Positions 60,743 through 64,000 of a stretch of DNA of 64,000 nt are shown here, in pieces (positions within the stretch are counted from its first letter, which is position 1; each line of letters opens with the position of its first letter). A model generated the notes under the pieces. The model had not been told where the DNA came from, made no database searches, and saw only the letters and a program-made list of their open reading frames with translations. Both the position numbers and the translations under genes were made by a program. The DNA comes from Apostichopus japonicus (Eukaryota > Echinodermata > Holothuroidea > Aspidochirotida > Stichopodidae). Where the stretch lies: contig NC_092568.1 in the NCBI RefSeq assembly GCF_037975245.1, forward strand, positions 6,176,501 to 6,240,500, given 5' to 3'.

Positions 60743-62879
60743 CTGACCAAAGAAGAAAGTGTGTGAAGAGGCAATATTAATAATAATAATCATAGCAATT
60801 ATAACACCATATAGTGTACGGTACATGTGAAAGTGGGGAAGCAGATCCTGTGTGTAACCATGCGTAAGTGAGTGGCTGGATAAACAATATCCTGAGAGTC
60901 AGTGAATTTAATTAAAAAAATTGAAAAAATAAATTTATGAGTTCAATCCTTGGTTAATTATGGTTTATTTACATTTCCACAGTCATACAGTACTCCACTC
61001 CCAATCAAATTCACTGATAAGACCTGTAATAATGTCCTGTACAACCGTATGAAGCATCTACTTATGAAACACAACAGCACAACTGATCATCTGCATTACA
61101 CAGGTAATAACAATAATAGCTCTGCCTGATTCTTATGTATGCAAATTAGGTAAAGTCCAGGTACATTTGTTATGAAAGCCTGGGCTAAGTGTTGAAATTT
61201 GTTTTGAAAGGTTAAAAGTGTTAAGGTAATAAAATTTACTACATGAATGCAACAAAATATAAATCAGCGTGAACTTGAGTACATATCCATGGTTAAACCC
61301 ATTATGTATGTTAATAAGTCTACAGAAAACAGAACCAAGTCGTGTTACCAACATATGGAGCTTGGTTCTTCTAAAACTTTGGTGGCCTTGACCATACCAT
61401 CAAAGTATCACCTTATCATGTATCATTAAACAAGTCAAATGATAATTTCACAGTACCTTTGAAGTTTTTTAATTTCTAGTTGCTAGATTTTCAAATTTTG
61501 GACCATATCAAGTAACATAAATTTCATCTGGGATTAATATCCACACCTGGAAGCATTTAGAATGAAACCACAAGTCTGATCAAATAAAGACTCAGTATAA
61601 GGATATTAAACAGTGCCAGTCAATCAATGCCAAACAACCAGTAGGACACCAATACTTGTCCATGTATCCACCATCCCAGGTCTATAAAGCTGACTTACAC
61701 CACATGAGGTAAATGGTATCTGTCCAATATCAGCCTGCCTACTGAGAAATATTACATCGTCCTCAAAAGATCCATTTACTGGTAATAATTCTTGTATTTC
61801 AGTACGAGCATTACAATGCTAAGAGACTACACAGCCAGCATCCAAGCAGATCATGGAGGAGCTGATGAAGGTAACTAGTCGAAACAGGAGACTGACCAAC
61901 TCTACAAGAAACCTTTAATTATAAATCATCATATATTTCTGCAGTACTGTCATTTGGTATCAATATCTTCCTCAACTAACAAATTAAAATAAGTTGCCCA
62001 CTGTAATCAAGAAACCAGAAAAGGTGAAGTATGGGATAGGAGCAGGAATATGAAGAGAAGACCCTGCACAGATCATGCAACAAAGCCACCAGAAAGTTAA
62101 GCCCTTTAAAGAGTTCTTCAAATCCTGCAAATTATATACATCTGTAGCCAGGTCACTGACATGGGGGGCAGTGAGTGTTACAGTTGATAGTTATGTGAGG
62201 AACAAAATTAGATGCAGGTGTCATGTGTATATGTCAATTATTACTGTTGGTATATGGTCACACATTAATGGGAATCTTTAGATCCACATATTTCACATAC
62301 CAAACTTATTCATTAAAAGCTATTAAAATCTAACACCACTTTTTAGTAATCATGAATACAGTTCAGCTTTGTCATATTGTAAGATAAGACACTCAGTAAC
62401 AGCTATGTAGAATTAAAATGAAGAGGATGGACTATACAAGCTGCACAAGTCCTATTTGTCAGCTATAAAGGATGAGTCCAAGCACATTTTAATTGCCATT
62501 ACAGTGCTTAACTCATGTGGATGAAGTTACTACAACTTTCAGGGATAAGGTTAGGATCACTGATTAAAGCATAAAACACTCATCACTGAATACAACTGGT
62601 TTTAAGGTCCATTGGAAATCATACTGACATTTCATTGAGAACAAGAATGACAATGAAGCTGTATTAGTGACAACAAGCTAGATACCTTTCAAATATTAAG
62701 GTAAAAACTTGGTATAGCTGCAGATACTGAACAACATAGGAAGGAATGTGATGGAAAAGTCTTGACAATTTGTAAACATGCTAAGAAAGATAGAATAAAG
62801 TGCTAACCACTGGCCTAAATTTCATGCAAGAGTCCATGCATGAGATGAGACCACTAAATATTGCCCTCTATTTGGCACC
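60743..62879. other. FEZ intron; no further exon identified
   Basis: A minus-strand frame around 61690-61815 stays open and includes a GTAAGT, but it does not resemble FEZ and its phase does not fit the exon at 60742. GCTGATGAAGGTAACTAGTC near 61860 resembles a common dispersed-repeat phrase. Confidence 0.35.
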
Positions 62880-63450
62880 TACAGTACATAGCACTTACTG
62901 TACAACAACGTCTAACGTACAGTAGCACCTACAGTACATAGCACCCAAAGTAGCACTTACAATAGCATCTATAGTAGTGCCTACATAGCACCTACAGTAG
63001 CACTTACAAGTTACAATAACATCTACAGTACCACTACATAGGACCTACATACCACTCACATTAGCATCTACAATAGCACCAACATCACTTACAATAGAAC
63101 CTACAGAGCATCTACAGTAGCACCTACACAGCACTTACAATAGCACCTACAGAGCACTTAAAGTAGCACCTACAAAACACCCAAAGTAACACGTACAATA
63201 TCATCTATAGTAGTGCCTACATATCACCTAAAGTAGCATCTAAAGTAGCACTTACTTAGCATCTATATAGTGCCCCTACATACCATCTACATACCACTCA
63301 CATTAGCATCTACAGCAGTACCTAAACAGCACTTACAATAGCACCTACAGAGCACCTTAAGTAGCACCTGCAATAGCACCTACATACTGTACCTCAGCAC
63401 TTATAGTAGTGCCTAAATAGCACTTACAATAGCACCTACAGTAACAGCTA
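62880..63450 (+). repeat. 12-13-bp degenerate repeat (TAGCACCTACAG type), about 40 copies
   Basis: The units TAGCACCTACAG, TAGCACTTACAA and TAGCATCTACAG alternate with many substitutions over about 570 bases. It is an old, short-period minisatellite. Confidence 0.88.
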
Positions 63451-64000
63451 TTCTAAGGCCATTACAGATTGGACAACCTCCCTTTGGTCAGCAAATCAGA
63501 GGAATGTTCAACAGCATCTACATATTCACGAGCAAACTGCATTTAGATTAAATCCAGTAATCTGTATGTCTCATTAGTCAATCGACTTGCAAATGTATGT
63601 ATGAAGAAAGAAAATGATGGGTGCAAGACAAACAGAGAGAAATCATCAAAAATAAAAAGGTGAAATGTATACCTGGAGTTCCTGCCATGCAGCATAAACA
63701 ACAAAGGTAAATCAAATTAAATCAAAATCATACAGAAAGAGAAAAGAATAATACAAATACACAAATAAACGGATGATATTAGAGAATATACAGTAATATT
63801 GACAACACAACTCCATCATAGGGAAGTAAGGGCCAATGAAAAAGGGTTATTTGACATTACTCTACAATAGCCTGTGACTGAAGAAGTAATGTAATACACC
63901 TCTGAAATATCTTTTAAACAGTGTGAATGTTCAAGGGTTTCCCAGTGGGCTGAATGTTTCATCGGACAACGAAGCATCATTGACCAGCCAAGAAGACAAA
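63451..64000. other. no gene firmly recognised at right edge
   Basis: A minus-strand segment after a plausible acceptor (TCTAAATGCAG) reads FAREYVDAVEHSSDLLTKG before a stop (about 63467-63540), but no good donor or family match was seen. Confidence 0.3.

Noticed and set aside
61690-61815. Possible upstream FEZ exon ending in GTAAGT
   Set aside because: The open frame ends in the wrong phase for the exon at 60742 and its peptide does not resemble FEZ.
63467-63540. Possible exon reading FAREYVDAVEHSSDLLTKG
   Set aside because: It has an acceptor but no good donor, and the frame stops; no family recognised.

Overview
The window reads as nuclear DNA of a metazoan. It has one complete animal-type lipoxygenase gene, a spliced FEZ-family gene, a second spliced gene with ordinary GT/AG junctions and AATAAA signals, and a very heavy load of tandem and interspersed repeats. 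The mix suggests a marine invertebrate deuterostome, perhaps an echinoderm. That placement is an inference from general character, not from a diagnostic sequence.

Layout. Positions 1-18,000 hold no convincing host gene. They contain minisatellites, a family of non-autonomous hAT-like DNA elements (three with 8-bp target-site duplications visible here), a LINE reverse-transcriptase remnant, a tRNA-derived SINE and several perfect hairpins. Positions 18,284-20,305 (minus) carry an intact, uninterrupted 673-residue PLAT-lipoxygenase with all five iron ligands. Positions 24,637-27,390 (plus) carry a three-exon gene for a 191-residue protein I do not recognise; its second intron contains a 33-bp minisatellite and AATAAA lies about 100 bases after the stop. 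From about 36,400 (possibly 29,760) to beyond the right edge, the minus strand carries the C-terminal half of a FEZ1/FEZ2 (UNC-76) gene. Four exons are recognised at 60,742-60,450, 58,807-58,732, 55,315-55,250 and 36,511-36,447, with an 18.7-kb intron between the last two. The N-terminal exons lie off the window or were not found.

The large FEZ intron is a repeat warehouse: a roughly 400-bp satellite rich in AGGTCA half-sites, bracketed on both sides by arrays of the same 54-bp repeat; a roughly 228-bp repeat family; a 0.5-kb fold-back element built around a tRNA-like sequence between (TA)n tracts; another SINE; and a 1.15-kb hAT-like insertion.

The three host genes show no functional link. 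The lipoxygenase would make fatty-acid hydroperoxides, FEZ is a kinesin-1 cargo adaptor, and the third gene is unassigned. The strongest points for a second look are the intronless lipoxygenase with an N-myristoylation-type start, the five hAT-like insertions with verified target-site duplications, the tRNA-centred fold-back, and the nested satellites. I found nothing that I would call a new multi-gene system.
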